Part shown: positions 35,397-44,726 of the stretch, in pieces
How the letters are laid out: the number at the start of each line of letters is the position of its first letter
Position numbering within the stretch: the stretch's first letter is position 1
Assembly: GCA_009773055.1 (NCBI GenBank)
Contig: WOUW01000008.1
Span: 1 to 64,000 of the forward strand
Reading direction: 5' to 3'
Source of the DNA: Paracoccaceae bacterium
GTDB taxonomy: Bacteria; Pseudomonadota; Alphaproteobacteria; Rhodobacterales; Rhodobacteraceae
DNA length: 64,000 bases
Notes under the pieces: model-generated
Told to the model about the DNA's origin: nothing
The model's input: only the letters and a program-made list of their open reading frames with translations
Databases searched by the model: none
Position numbers and translations under genes: made by a program

Positions 35397-36428
35397 TTAG
35401 CCGCGCGGGTTGATCAGCTTCGCCATCAATCCGGCTGTCCGCACCATCCCGAGGTTCCGGCCGTTTTCTGTCACCACCAGCTCGGCCACGCCCTTGGACA
35501 TCAGGTCCATGATGTCCTTGACCGGGGTTTCGGCGGGCAGCTCGTGCGCATGAGCCGAAGCCTCGCCCGGCTCCATCACATCACGCGCGGTCAGGACACC
35601 CAGCGGGTTCATATGGGCCACGAAGTCGGCCACATACTCTGAAACCGGGTTGGCGATGATCTCGCGCGCCGTGCCGCACTGGACGATCCGGCCGCCCTCC
35701 ATCAGCGCGATGCGGTTACCTATCTTGAAGGCCTCATCGAGGTCGTGGCTGACGAAGACGATGGTGCGCTTGAGCTTGGCTTGCAGGTCCAGAAGCTCGT
35801 CCTGCAGCTTTGAGCGGATCAAGGGGTCTAGCGCCGAGAAGGGCTCGTCCATCAAGAGGATCGGGGCATCGGTGACGAAGGCGCGGGCGAGGCCAACGCG
35901 CTGTTGCATGCCGCCGGAGAGGTCGCCGACCTTGCGTTCAGCCCATTGGCTTAGGTTCACCAGCTCCAGTTGGGCGTCAACTTTTGGTTTCCGCGCTTCT
36001 GGCGACATGCCGGCAAGCTCCAGCCCCAGGCCGACGTTTTCGCGGACGGACCGCCAGGGCAGCAGACCGAATTGCTGAAAGACCATCGCGATGCGGGTCG
36101 CGCGCAGGCGGCGCAGGGTTTCGGGGTTTGCCTTGGTGACCGAGACCATCCTGTCGTTCTCAAGCACCCGCACTTCGCCCCGGACGACGGGGTTCAGCGC
36201 GTTGACCCCGCGCAGAAGCGTGGACTTGCCGGACCCGGAAAGCCCCATGAGAACAAGGATTTCGCCCTCGGCCACGGTCAGGGAACAGTCGTGGACGCCT
36301 AGCACTTGTCCGGTGGCCTGCTGCACCTCTTGCCGGGTCTTGCCCTGATCCATCAGGGGCAGGGCGCGGTCCGGGTTGTCGCCAAAGACGATGGAGACCT
36401 TGTCGAATTCAACGGCAGCGCGGCTCAT
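35397..36428 (-). CDS. choV: Choline ABC transporter ATP-binding protein
   Basis: A 343-residue ATPase of the ProV/OpuA type. Walker A is LMGLSGSGKST, the signature LSGGMQQRVGLARA, Walker B ILLMDEPFSALDP and the H-loop FVSHDLDEAF. An N-terminal extension before Walker A (LMDQGKTRQEVQQATGQVLGV) and a C-terminal CBS-like region (RDVMEPGEAS...VKDIMDLMSKGVAELVV) are typical of choline/betaine importers; the CBS pair can sense ionic strength. It overlaps choW by 4 bp (ATGA). Confidence 0.93.
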   Translation of the reverse strand: MSRAAVEFDKVSIVFGDNPDRALPLMDQGKTRQEVQQATGQVLGVHDCSLTVAEGEILVLMGLSGSGKSTLLRGVNALNPVVRGEVRVLENDRMVSVTKANPETLRRLRATRIAMVFQQFGLLPWRSVRENVGLGLELAGMSPEARKPKVDAQLELVNLSQWAERKVGDLSGGMQQRVGLARAFVTDAPILLMDEPFSALDPLIRSKLQDELLDLQAKLKRTIVFVSHDLDEAFKIGNRIALMEGGRIVQCGTAREIIANPVSEYVADFVAHMNPLGVLTARDVMEPGEASAHAHELPAETPVKDIMDLMSKGVAELVVTENGRNLGMVRTAGLMAKLINPRG

Positions 36429-37255
36429 TTCGACACCCTCAGCATGCGGTCGAGAAGAATTGCCACCACCACGATGATGAAGCCGGATTCGAAGCCGAGC
36501 GCGGTGTTGACGCTGTTCAGCGCACGCACGACCGGCACGCCAAGGCCGTTGGCACCGACGAGCGCGGCGATGACGACCATCGAGAGCGACAGCATGATGG
36601 TCTGGTTCAAGCCCGCCATGATCTGCGGCATGGCCCAGGGAAGCTCGACCTTCCAAAGCCGCTGCTTCGGGGTGGCCCCAAAGGCGGTGGCGGCTTCCAG
36701 AAGTGCCATGGGGGTGGAGGAGACACCAAGATGGGTCAGCCGAATCGGCGCGGGCAGGACGAAGATCACCGTGGCGATCAGGCCGGGGACCATGCCAAGG
36801 CCGAAGAAGACGATGGCCGGGATCAGGTAGACGAAGGTTGGCAGGGTCTGCATCAGGTCGAGGATCGGGACAATGGCGGTGTAAAGCCGGGGGCGGTGCG
36901 CGGCAGCGATCCCAATCGGTACGCCAAGGCCCATGCAGACCACGCAAGCCGACAGGATCAGGGTCAGGCTTTCAGTGGTTTCCTCCCAGTATCCCTGGTT
37001 CAGGATGAAGAGAAAGCCGAGAAAGACGCCAAGGCACACCTTCCAGCTGCGCTGCAGATACCAGGTCAGAGCCACGAACAGGGCCACGAGAATCAGCGGG
37101 TGCGGGGCTTGAAGCAGCCACAGGATGCCCTCGATCATCGCTTCCATGACGGTCGAAATGGCATCAAAGAGCGGCGAGAGGTTGTCCTTCATCCAGTCGA
37201 AGATGGTCTTCGCCACCTTGCCGACCGGGATCTTGTAATCCGTCAGCCAGTCCAT
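36425..37255 (-). CDS. choW: Choline ABC transporter permease
   Basis: A 276-residue ProW-type permease with six or more hydrophobic helices. ILSACVVCMGLGVPIGIAAA, DLMQTLPTFVYLIPAIVFFGLGMVPGLIATVIFVLPAPIRLTHLG and the cytoplasmic EAATAFGATPKQRLWKVELPWAMPQIMAGLNQ loop (the EAA motif contacting the ATPase) are clear. It lies between choX and choV in a three-gene operon; a strong hairpin separates it from choX. Confidence 0.93.
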   Translation of the reverse strand: MDWLTDYKIPVGKVAKTIFDWMKDNLSPLFDAISTVMEAMIEGILWLLQAPHPLILVALFVALTWYLQRSWKVCLGVFLGFLFILNQGYWEETTESLTLILSACVVCMGLGVPIGIAAAHRPRLYTAIVPILDLMQTLPTFVYLIPAIVFFGLGMVPGLIATVIFVLPAPIRLTHLGVSSTPMALLEAATAFGATPKQRLWKVELPWAMPQIMAGLNQTIMLSLSMVVIAALVGANGLGVPVVRALNSVNTALGFESGFIIVVVAILLDRMLRVSK

Positions 37256-37281
37256 GCTGTCCCCCTGGTCGGAACGAAAGC

Positions 37282-37305
37282 GGCCCCGGGTTGGTCCCCG
37301 GGGCC
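37282..37305 (-). terminator. Intercistronic hairpin between choX and choW
   Basis: GGCCCCGGG (37282-37290) and CCCGGGGCC (37297-37305) form a perfect 9-bp stem with a 6-nt loop, 7 bp after the choX stop and 26 bp before the choW start. Hairpins here are common in binding-protein operons: they protect the upstream message or end part of the transcripts, so more ChoX than permease is made. The T-run is poor, so attenuation would be partial. Confidence 0.65.
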
Positions 37306-37312
37306 TTCTTGA

Positions 37313-38242
37313 TTACTGAAGCGCGGCTGTCACGGCAGCCTTGGCGTCGCCGCCGTCCTTGGTGGTCACGCCGTCGAGCCAGGGCTCCCATGCGGTCGGA
37401 TTGGCGGCCAGCCAGGCCTTCGCGGCATCGCGCGGGTCTTCGCCGTCGTTCAGGATCTTGCCCATGATCTCGTTTTCCATGGCCAGCGAGAACGACAGGT
37501 TCTGCAGAAGTTTGCCCTGGTTCGGGCATTCCGCGACATAGCCCGCACGGACGTTGGTATCGACGACGGCGCCGCCGAAGTTGGGGCCGAAGTAGTCGTC
37601 GCCGCCGGTCAGGTAGGTCATCTTGAAGTTGGCGTTCATCGGATGCGGTTCCCAGCCGAGGAAGATGATCGGCTCGCCAGCCTCGGACTTCTTGGCAACC
37701 TCGGCCAGCATCCCCTGTTCGGAGGATTCCACGACTTCAAAGCCGTCAAGTCCGAAGGGGCCCGAGGCGATCATGTCAAGGATCAGGCGGTTGCCGTCGT
37801 TGCCGGGCTCGATCCCGTAGATCTGGCCTTCCAGCGCGTCCTTGTGGGTGGCAATGTCCTTGAAATCAGCGATGCCAAGGGCGGCCCCGGCTTCGTTGGT
37901 GGCCAGCGTGTATTTCGCGCCTTCCAGGTTCGTGCGGACGGTTTCGACCTTGCCTGCATCACGGTGCGGGGCGAGGTCGGCCTCCATCGTCGGCATCCAG
38001 TTGCCGAGGAACACGTCGACGTCGCCCTCGGCCAGGCCGGTGTAGGTGACGGGGACGGAGAGGACCTTGATTTCGGTCTCATAGCCCAAGGCCTCGGCGA
38101 CAAGCGCGGTCGCGGCGGTGGTGGCGGTGATGTCGGTCCAGCCGACGTCGGAGAAGACAATCTTGTCGCAGCCTTCGGCGAAGGCGGACCCTGCCAGCGC
38201 GAAGGTGACAGCAGTGGTCAGAAGGGTTGAACGGATGGTCAT
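37313..38242 (-). CDS. choX: Choline-binding periplasmic protein
   Basis: A 309-residue solute-binding protein with signal peptide (MTIRSTLLTTAVTFALAGSAFA). The aromatic residues that cage the quaternary amine in ChoX/ProX proteins can be placed in FSDVGWTDITAT, VDVFLGNWMPTMEADL, IFLGWEPHPMNANF and DYFGPNFGG. First gene of choXWV; expression is probably controlled with betI from the divergent region holding a BetI-type palindrome. Confidence 0.92.
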   Translation of the reverse strand: MTIRSTLLTTAVTFALAGSAFAEGCDKIVFSDVGWTDITATTAATALVAEALGYETEIKVLSVPVTYTGLAEGDVDVFLGNWMPTMEADLAPHRDAGKVETVRTNLEGAKYTLATNEAGAALGIADFKDIATHKDALEGQIYGIEPGNDGNRLILDMIASGPFGLDGFEVVESSEQGMLAEVAKKSEAGEPIIFLGWEPHPMNANFKMTYLTGGDDYFGPNFGGAVVDTNVRAGYVAECPNQGKLLQNLSFSLAMENEIMGKILNDGEDPRDAAKAWLAANPTAWEPWLDGVTTKDGGDAKAAVTAALQ

Positions 38243-38267
38243 GCAGGCTCCCCATGTTTTTTGTTGA

Positions 38268-38281
38268 TTGACGAGTCAATA
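38268..38281. promoter_or_regulatory. BetI operator
   Basis: ATTGAC (38268-38273) and GTCAAT (38276-38281) form a perfect inverted repeat within TTGATTGACGAGTCAATAAA. BetI boxes of other Proteobacteria are likewise TTGATTG/CAATAAA-type palindromes. It lies between choX (start 38242) and betI (start 38330), so one site can control both transcription units; choline relieves repression in the family. Confidence 0.75.
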
Positions 38282-38329
38282 AACTTCGCCCTACTTCGGT
38301 TTGGCAAGAGTTTTTTGGGGCCACACCGA

Positions 38330-38911
38330 ATGCCGAAGCTTGGGATGGAGCCTATCCGCAAGGCCGCGCTGGTAAAAGCCACGATTGTCGAGATCGGCAG
38401 GGTGGGGTCCTTGGACGTGACGGTGAGCCAGATCGCCAAACGGGCGGGCATGTCCTCGGCGTTGGCGCACCACTATTTCGGGTCGAAGGAAGAGATGTTT
38501 CTGGCCGCGATGCGCCACATCATGACGCTTTATGGCGCGGAAGTGCGGGGTGCTTTGGCGGTGGCCGATGGGCCGGAGGGGCGGATTCGGGCGGTGCTGC
38601 GGGCGTCGTTCAGCCCCGGCAACTTCCGGCGCGAGGCGGTGGGGGCCTGGCTGAACTTCTGGGTGCTGGCGCAGTCGGTGCCCGAGGCGAAGCGGCTGCT
38701 GGCGATCTATCAGGGGCGACTGCGCTCGAACCTGGTGGCGGGGTTGCGACCGCTGGCCGGGGACCGTGCCGAGGCTATCGCCGAATCGCTGGGGGCGCTG
38801 ATCGACGGGCTTTACCTGCGCGAGGTGCTGAAGTCGGGCGCGCCGGACGGGGTGGCGGCAGTTGCGCTGGCGCTGCGACATCTGGAAGCCGAACTGGTGC
38901 GGGGAGCCTGA
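38330..38911 (+). CDS. betI: Choline-responsive repressor BetI
   Basis: A 193-residue TetR-family protein. MEPIRKAALVKATIVEIGRVGSLDVTVSQIAKRAGMSSALAHHYFGSKEEM in outline is the BetI-specific DNA-binding domain; FSPGNFRREAVGAWLNFWVLAQSVPEAKRLLAIYQGRLRSNL matches the BetI ligand domain. ATG 38330 gives the standard MPKLGMEPIRK start. betA follows after 3 bp, so the two form an operon. No betB or betC gene is in the window. Confidence 0.93.
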   Translation: MPKLGMEPIRKAALVKATIVEIGRVGSLDVTVSQIAKRAGMSSALAHHYFGSKEEMFLAAMRHIMTLYGAEVRGALAVADGPEGRIRAVLRASFSPGNFRREAVGAWLNFWVLAQSVPEAKRLLAIYQGRLRSNLVAGLRPLAGDRAEAIAESLGALIDGLYLREVLKSGAPDGVAAVALALRHLEAELVRGA

Positions 38912-38914
38912 GCG

Positions 38915-40564
38915 ATGCACGCGGATTTTGTGATCGTCGGCGCGGGATCTGCGGGCTGCGCGATGGCATACCGGCTGGCCGAGGCGGGCAAGCGGGTTGT
39001 GGTGATTGAACACGGCGGGTCGGACGCGGGGCCGTTCATCCAGATGCCGGGGGCCTTGAGCTACCCGATGAACATGGGGATCTACGACTGGGGGTTCGCG
39101 ACCGAGCCCGAGCCGCATCTGGGTGGTCGGCGGCTTGCGACGCCGCGGGGCAAGGTGATCGGGGGATCGTCCAGCATCAACGGGATGGTCTATGTCCGGG
39201 GCCACGCACGGGACTTCGACACCTGGGCCGAGATGGGGGCGGATGGCTGGGCCTATGCCGATGTTCTCCCGTATTTCAAACGGATGGAGCATTCGCACGG
39301 CGGGTCGGGGCCGGAGTTCCGGGGGACGGACGGACCGCTTCATGTCTCGCGGGGCAAGCGGGAGAATCCGCTGTTCGACGCCTTCATCAAGGCGGGCGAG
39401 CAGGCGGGCTATCCGGTCACGCAGGACTACAACGGCCAGCAGCAAGAGGGATTTGGCCCCTTCGAGGCGACGATCTACAAGGGGCGGCGCTGGTCGGCGG
39501 CGAATGCTTACCTCAAGCCCGCGATGGCGGGGGGGAATGTTCATATCGTCCGGGGCTTCGCCCGCAAGGTGGTGATGGAGGGCAAGCGCGCGGTCGGGGT
39601 CGAGGTTGACACACGGGCAGGTCGGCAGGTGATCCGGGCGGGGCGCGAGGTGATCCTGGCGGCCTCGTCGATCAACTCGCCGAAGCTGCTGATGCTGTCG
39701 GGGATCGGGCCTGCGGCGCACCTTAAGGAGCATGGGATCGAGGTGGTGGCGGACCGTCCCGGCGTGGGGGCAAACCTGCAGGACCATCTGGAGATCTACA
39801 TGCAGTTTGCGGCCAGCCAGCCGATAACCCTTTACAAATACTGGAATCTTTGGGGAAAGGCCTGGGTCGGCGCGCAATGGCTGCTAACGGGAACGGGCCT
39901 GGGCGCGTCGAACCAGTTCGAGGCTTGTGCCTTCATCCGGTCCAAAGCCGGAGTCGAATACCCCGACATTCAGTATCACTTCCTGCCAATCGCCGTGCGC
40001 TATGACGGCAAGACGGTAGCGGAAGGGCACGGGTTCCAGGCCCATGTCGGCCCGATGCGGTCGAAGTCGCGGGGGTCGATCACCCTGCGGTCGGGCAACC
40101 CGACGGACGCGCCGGTGATCCGGTTCAACTACATGTCGGATCCTTCGGACTGGGAAGATTTTCGCACCTCGATCCGCCTCACGCGCGAGATTTTCGGGCA
40201 GGAGGCGTTCAAGCCCTACCTGCAATCCGAGCTGCAACCGGGGCCGCAGGTCGAAACCGACGACCAGCTGGACGATTTCCTGCGTGAGCACGTGGAAAGC
40301 GCCTATCACCCCTGCGGCACCGCGCGGATGGGGCGGGCCAGCGATCCGATGGCGGTGGTCGATCCGGAATGCCGGGTCATCGGGGTCGAAGGGTTGCGGG
40401 TCGCTGACAGCTCGATCTTCCCGCAGGTGACGAACGGCAACCTGAATGCGCCGTCGATCATGACGGGCGAGAAGGCGGCGGATCATATCCTGGGGCGGTC
40501 ACCACTTCCGGCGTCGAACCAGGAGCCGTGGATCAACCCGAACTGGCGGGCGTCGCAGCGCTGA
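38915..40564 (+). CDS. betA: Choline dehydrogenase
   Basis: A 549-residue FAD-dependent GMC oxidoreductase, membrane-associated in the family, oxidising choline to betaine aldehyde (and slowly on to glycine betaine). [21 protein letters not shown] is the FAD-binding Rossmann motif; [22 protein letters not shown] is the GMC signature; [10 protein letters not shown] contains the catalytic His; and [19 protein letters not shown] closes the C-terminus. It follows betI by 3 bp. The betaine aldehyde dehydrogenase partner must be elsewhere if it exists. Confidence 0.95.
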   Translation: MHADFVIVGAGSAGCAMAYRLAEAGKRVVVIEHGGSDAGPFIQMPGALSYPMNMGIYDWGFATEPEPHLGGRRLATPRGKVIGGSSSINGMVYVRGHARDFDTWAEMGADGWAYADVLPYFKRMEHSHGGSGPEFRGTDGPLHVSRGKRENPLFDAFIKAGEQAGYPVTQDYNGQQQEGFGPFEATIYKGRRWSAANAYLKPAMAGGNVHIVRGFARKVVMEGKRAVGVEVDTRAGRQVIRAGREVILAASSINSPKLLMLSGIGPAAHLKEHGIEVVADRPGVGANLQDHLEIYMQFAASQPITLYKYWNLWGKAWVGAQWLLTGTGLGASNQFEACAFIRSKAGVEYPDIQYHFLPIAVRYDGKTVAEGHGFQAHVGPMRSKSRGSITLRSGNPTDAPVIRFNYMSDPSDWEDFRTSIRLTREIFGQEAFKPYLQSELQPGPQVETDDQLDDFLREHVESAYHPCGTARMGRASDPMAVVDPECRVIGVEGLRVADSSIFPQVTNGNLNAPSIMTGEKAADHILGRSPLPASNQEPWINPNWRASQR

Positions 40565-40646
40565 TCTTTCAGGCGTTTGATCCCGGTCAAGGCCGGGACG
40601 CGCGGGGTCTTCTAGACTGCAAGGGACAGTCAAGAAGGAGAGACCG

Positions 40647-40883
40647 ATGTCGAATACCCCGCACACGCTGCACGACGATTTTCCGGCAGACGCGCAGAAG
40701 ATCAGCGCCCTGAAGGCGTCGGATGCGCAATTCGCCAAGCTTCTGACCGACTACGACGCGGTCAACGACAAGGTGCATCGGGCAGAGACGCGGCTGGATC
40801 TCGTGACCGAGACCGACGAAGAAGTGCTGCGCAAGACCCGGGCGCTGCTGAAGGACCAGATCGCGGCGGCGCTGCGAAAGTAG
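40647..40883 (+). CDS. YdcH/DUF465 family protein
   Basis: A 78-residue, mostly helical protein. LHDDFPADAQKISALKASDAQFAKLLTDYDAVNDKVHRAE is the DUF465 (YdcH) pattern; a coiled-coil is likely over residues 20-75. Function unknown, widespread in Proteobacteria. An AAGGAGAGA ribosome site precedes the ATG. Its stop is immediately next to the stop of convergent pccR (40883/40884). Confidence 0.85.
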   Translation: MSNTPHTLHDDFPADAQKISALKASDAQFAKLLTDYDAVNDKVHRAETRLDLVTETDEEVLRKTRALLKDQIAAALRK

Positions 40884-42278
40884 TCAGCCGATTTCGTAGG
40901 GCAGCACGTCGCGGGCGTTGGGGTTGATCCTGAGCCGCCCTTCCAGCGGCGGGACGCTGCGCTGGTGGCAGTTGATGCGCTCGCAGATCCGACAGGAAAT
41001 GCCGATGGGCTCGAACCTTCCTTTCAGATCGAGCCCGTCGGAATAGACAAGTTGCGGGGCGTGCTGGACCTCGCAGCCAAGGCCGATGGCATAGCGGCGG
41101 ACGGGGGCAAGGAAGGCCCCTGCGGATTTCGACACATCGCGGGCGAGGCAAAGATAGCGCACGCCATCTGGCGTTTCTGCCAGTTGGCGCAGGAATTGCC
41201 CCGGCGTTTCAAAGGCCCGGTGGACGTTCCACAAGGGGCAAGCGCCGCCGAAGCGGGCGAACTGCAGGCGGGTCGAGGAGTGTCGCTTGGTGATCGTGCC
41301 GGCCTGATCGACGCGGACGAAGAAGAAGGGGATGCCCTTGGCGCCGGGGCGCTGCATGGTTGAAAGGCGGTGGCCGACCTGTTCGATGCTGGCCCCGAAA
41401 ATGTCTGCCAGACGTTCAAGGTCGTGGCGAACCTCTTGCGCGGCGGCGAGGAAAGCGCGGTAGGGCAGAAGGGCGGCCCCGGCGAAGTAGTTGGCGAGGC
41501 CGATCTTGGCGATGTCGCGCGCTTCGGGTGTGGAAAACCGCGCCAGATCGAGAGTTGCCTCCAGAAGTTCATTCTGGGTCAGAAGAGCGACTTGATGCAA
41601 AAGCTGGAAGCGTTGCGAGGGGCCGGAGGCACGCGCGGAGATGTCCAAACGCTTTGCCGAAGGATCGTAGTGCCGCAAGGGTGCGGTGTTCGAATAGTGC
41701 AGGCTAATGCCAACCCTTTTCAAGAGATCCTGAGCCAGAGTCTCGATGGATTTTCCGTTGGTTGCCGAGGTCGCAAAATGTTCTGCAGCGCGGTCGATAG
41801 CATCAAGATAATTGTCGCAATAGTGAAAGAAGTCGCGAACTTCTTCCCAAGCTGAAGGGCGCAGGGCGGCGTCTTCGCGGCCCAGAGCCTCGTCCAAGGA
41901 GGCGAGGCGTTCATGGGTCTGGCGGTAGGCGCGGTGAAGGTCAAGAAAGGCGCGGGCAAGGGCCGGGGCGTTGGACGCCGCAAGGCGCAGGTCGGCGAGC
42001 GGTGGCGTTGCCGTTGTGAAGACCGGGTCGGCCAGCGCCTCGCGCATGTCGGTCACCAGACGTTCGCTTTCACCCACCGTCAGCTCGGTCACGTCGAGGC
42101 CGAACTCTTGTGCGAGCGCCAGGACCACGGCGGCGCTGACGGGGCGGTGGTTGTTCTCCATCTGGTTCAGGTAGGGCAGCGACACCGACAACTTGTCGGC
42201 AAAGGCCTTTTGCGTCAGGGCCATCCGGCCCCGGATTTCGCGCAGCTTGACCCCGGCGTAAAGTTTCTGGGTGGCCAT
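40884..42278 (-). CDS. pccR: Short-chain fatty acyl-CoA regulator (ScfR family), PccR
   Basis: A 464-residue XRE-type regulator. The N-terminal helix-turn-helix is KLREIRGRMALTQKAFADKLSVSLPYLNQMENNHRPVS in outline; a DUF955-like middle and the ScfR-specific C-terminal domain (DUF2083) follow. The end carries GISCRICERINCHQRS, a cysteine cluster that could bind metal. In Rhodobacter sphaeroides PccR controls propionyl-CoA carboxylase and binds TTTGCAAA-type sites; here two perfect sites lie before this gene and two before pccB. ATG 42278 is chosen because the first operator starts 12 bp upstream, leaving the frame's earlier residues inside the operator. Confidence 0.9.
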   Translation of the reverse strand: MATQKLYAGVKLREIRGRMALTQKAFADKLSVSLPYLNQMENNHRPVSAAVVLALAQEFGLDVTELTVGESERLVTDMREALADPVFTTATPPLADLRLAASNAPALARAFLDLHRAYRQTHERLASLDEALGREDAALRPSAWEEVRDFFHYCDNYLDAIDRAAEHFATSATNGKSIETLAQDLLKRVGISLHYSNTAPLRHYDPSAKRLDISARASGPSQRFQLLHQVALLTQNELLEATLDLARFSTPEARDIAKIGLANYFAGAALLPYRAFLAAAQEVRHDLERLADIFGASIEQVGHRLSTMQRPGAKGIPFFFVRVDQAGTITKRHSSTRLQFARFGGACPLWNVHRAFETPGQFLRQLAETPDGVRYLCLARDVSKSAGAFLAPVRRYAIGLGCEVQHAPQLVYSDGLDLKGRFEPIGISCRICERINCHQRSVPPLEGRLRINPNARDVLPYEIG

Positions 42279-42290
42279 TTGCGTCCCCTG

Positions 42291-42318
42291 TTTGCAAAGC
42301 CGAACGTGGCTTTGCAAA
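42291..42318 (-). promoter_or_regulatory. PccR autoregulatory operator pair
   Basis: Two perfect palindromic octamers TTTGCAAA at 42291-42298 and 42311-42318 (centres 20 bp apart, about two helical turns, same DNA face), directly upstream of the pccR start. Both extend to TTTGCAAAGCC. This is the known ScfR/PccR recognition word, and the position implies autorepression. Confidence 0.85.
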
Positions 42319-42339
42319 GCCGGGCCGTCAACTGGAGAG

Positions 42340-43557
42340 TCAGGCGGCTCCGATCTCGCGGGCGCGGCGGATGACGAAAAGGATCGCAATCACCGAGGCG
42401 ACCGAGGAGGCAAGCATCAGCAGGATGAGCGGCATCTCGGTGGACCCCGGGCCAAGAAGGACCCCCGCAAAGGCCGCAAGGGCGGCCCCCCCGCCGATCA
42501 GGATCGCCCCGCCCAGGCCCGAGGCTGTGCCCGCGAGGTCGGGGCGAACCGACAGCATCCCGGCGTTCGCGTTGGGCAGGCAGATGCCGTTGCCGATGCC
42601 CATGAAGATGGTGAGACCGAAGAAGACCACCGGCCCGGAAAGCCCGGCCAGCGTCAGCAGGGCGAGTAACGCGAGTCCGAAAGAGGTGACGAGCGCGCCG
42701 ATGAGGATCATCCGGTTCATGCCGATACGCACGGAAAAGCGGCCCGCAAGAAAGTTGCCCAAGGCGTAGCCGATGGCGGTCAGGGCAAACAGCGCCCCGA
42801 CCTGCGTCGAGGTCAGGCCGAAAATCTTGTCGCCAACATATGGCGCGCCGCCAAGGTAGGCAAAAAAGCAGCCCGAGGCGAAGGCGGCAGAGAGGGTGTA
42901 GCCCCAGAACCGCCGTGAGGCGAAGAGGGTGGGATAGGTGCGGACCTGGTCCATCAGGCTGACACGGCGGAGCGTTGCCGTCTCACCCAGGTCGGCCCAG
43001 ACGAGGGCAAGGGTGGCGAGGCCCAAGAGGAGGAGGAGGGCGAAGTTGGCCTTCCAGCCGTAGATGTCGTCAAGGACCCCGCCGATCACCGGGCCGATCA
43101 TCGGCACCAGGCTCATCCCCATGGTGACGTAGCCGATCATGCTGGCGGCCTGCGCATCGGCGACCATGTCACGCACGACAGCGCGCGACAGGACCATGCC
43201 TGATGCGATCACGGCCTGGGCCATGCGGAAGATCAGAAAGCTGGTGGCAGTCGGCGCAAGGAGCGTGCCGATGGTGGCCAGCAGGAACAGGATCAGCGAC
43301 CCGATCAGCACCTTGCGACGGCCGAAGCGGTCGGAGATCGGGCCGATGATGATCTGCAGGGCCGCCGAAAGCGCGAGATAAAGCGCGACGGACTGCTGCA
43401 TCACGCCGTAAGGCACGCCGAAATAGGTCGCCATGCCGGGCAGCGAGGGCAGGAAGATGTTCATGGCAAGGGCGGAAAGCCCGGCCATGAGGATCAGGGT
43501 GATGATCTTGGGCGGGGTGGTCCGGTCAAGAAAGCGGGGGGTGGGAAGGGAGGTCAT
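42340..43557 (-). CDS. Bcr/CflA-type multidrug efflux MFS transporter
   Basis: A 405-residue major facilitator with 12 hydrophobic helices. FLPSLPGMATYFGVPYGVMQQSVALYLALSAALQIIIGPISDRFGRRKVLIGSLILF holds the MFS motif A (GPISDRFGRR), and RAVVRDMVADAQAASMIGYVTMGMSLVPMIGPVIGG the Bcr/CflA motif C. Such pumps export bicyclomycin, sulfonamides or amino acids (cysteine) by proton exchange. It lies behind the PccR operator region and in the same direction as pccR but is probably an independent unit. Confidence 0.88.
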   Translation of the reverse strand: MTSLPTPRFLDRTTPPKIITLILMAGLSALAMNIFLPSLPGMATYFGVPYGVMQQSVALYLALSAALQIIIGPISDRFGRRKVLIGSLILFLLATIGTLLAPTATSFLIFRMAQAVIASGMVLSRAVVRDMVADAQAASMIGYVTMGMSLVPMIGPVIGGVLDDIYGWKANFALLLLLGLATLALVWADLGETATLRRVSLMDQVRTYPTLFASRRFWGYTLSAAFASGCFFAYLGGAPYVGDKIFGLTSTQVGALFALTAIGYALGNFLAGRFSVRIGMNRMILIGALVTSFGLALLALLTLAGLSGPVVFFGLTIFMGIGNGICLPNANAGMLSVRPDLAGTASGLGGAILIGGGAALAAFAGVLLGPGSTEMPLILLMLASSVASVIAILFVIRRAREIGAA

Positions 43558-43614
43558 CCCTTTTCCTACGCCCGGGGAAAGGCGAAGTCCATTGCGGGGC
43601 AGGGCAGGGATTGC

Positions 43615-44247
43615 CTACCCGAAATGCGCCTTCTCGACCGCGATCAGCACGGGCAGCGCGCGCATCCTGTGCCAATGTGCTGCAAGGCCGGGGCAGGTAG
43701 TGGCAAGCCAGTCCGCGTCGATCCAGAAGCACAGCATCCAGAGGTAGATGTCGAGGACCGATGGGATGGTGCCGCAGAAAAAGGTGGTGTCGGGACGGAG
43801 GGCAAGCTCGGCCTCGAAGATCGAAAAGTGGCAACGGACATAGTCGGTCGCGGCGGCGGCGACGGCGGGTCCGCCAGCGGGGTCCAGCGTATAGCGGTCG
43901 GGGAAAAGCTCGCGCAGCATGCCTTCGTAGACATTGGCGTGACAGAAGCCGAGCCAGCGGTCGTGCCAGGCGCGGGCAGATGTGCCGGGGGCGGGGGCCA
44001 GGCTTGCGGCGGGAAAGGCGGCAGCAAGGTGCGACAGGATCGCGGGCCCTTCGGTGATCACCGTGCCGTCGGGGTGAATCAGGATCGGCACCTGTCCGCG
44101 AGGGTTGATCTGCAACAGCGCCGCCCGGTCTGCAGCTCTCGTTGGGCGGGGCGTGTCGGCCAGTGTCCAGTCCGCGCCGCAGAGGCGCAAGGCAGCCTCG
44201 ATCGCCATCGACCCGGTCTGACGTCGCCCGTAAAGCCTGTATCCCAT
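43615..44247 (-). CDS. Glutathione S-transferase family protein
   Basis: A 210-residue GST. The N-terminal thioredoxin-like domain is GYRLYGRRQTGSMAIEAALRLCG...INPRGQVPILIHPDGTVITEGPAILSHLAAAFP (cis-Pro in QVPIL, glutathione-binding E-S/G-P in ITEGPAI); the C-terminal helical domain follows, with TIPSVLDIYLWMLCFWI. Substrate unknown. The catalytic Ser/Tyr near the N-terminus could be Ser13 but this is not certain. Same strand as the DUF486 gene 55 bp upstream. Confidence 0.85.
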   Translation of the reverse strand: MGYRLYGRRQTGSMAIEAALRLCGADWTLADTPRPTRAADRAALLQINPRGQVPILIHPDGTVITEGPAILSHLAAAFPAASLAPAPGTSARAWHDRWLGFCHANVYEGMLRELFPDRYTLDPAGGPAVAAAATDYVRCHFSIFEAELALRPDTTFFCGTIPSVLDIYLWMLCFWIDADWLATTCPGLAAHWHRMRALPVLIAVEKAHFG

Positions 44248-44302
44248 GGCCCACCTACTTCCGCCTGGCGAGGCAGAGGCTACGCCAGCGACTGGGGGTC
44301 GG

Positions 44303-44656
44303 TCACGTCCATTTGTGGAAGATGAAGAAAGCCCCCGCGGTGATGAAGCCAAAGCCGACGAGGTGGTTCCAGCCAAGCGGCTCTTTCAGGTAGAAGACCG
44401 AGAAGACGGCGAAGACCGACAGGGTTATGATTTCCTGAATCGTCTTCAATTCGGCGGCGGAGAAATATCCGTGGCCGATGCGGTTCGCCGGAACCTGCAG
44501 TACATATTCGAAGAAGGCGATGCCCCAGGAAACGAGGATCACGGTGATAAGCGCGCTTTCCTTGAACTTCAGATGACCATACCAGGCGAAAGTCATGAAG
44601 ATGTTCGACGCCAGCAATAGGCTTATCGTGACGACGGGAATGGGCAGGTTGGGCAT
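44303..44656 (-). CDS. DMT-family protein, DUF486
   Basis: A 117-residue membrane protein with four hydrophobic segments: [57 protein letters not shown] and [40 protein letters not shown] is the highly conserved DUF486 motif. Function unknown; four-helix DMT proteins of this kind usually work as dimers. It is divergent from pccB, with the PccR sites in between. Confidence 0.88.
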   Translation of the reverse strand: MPNLPIPVVTISLLLASNIFMTFAWYGHLKFKESALITVILVSWGIAFFEYVLQVPANRIGHGYFSAAELKTIQEIITLSVFAVFSVFYLKEPLGWNHLVGFGFITAGAFFIFHKWT

Positions 44657-44726
44657 CAGGTCCTCCGGCAGAATGTGCCGGGCGCAGATACTTCGGATCC
44701 CGCGCTGCGGCCACCCGTTTTGCTGA

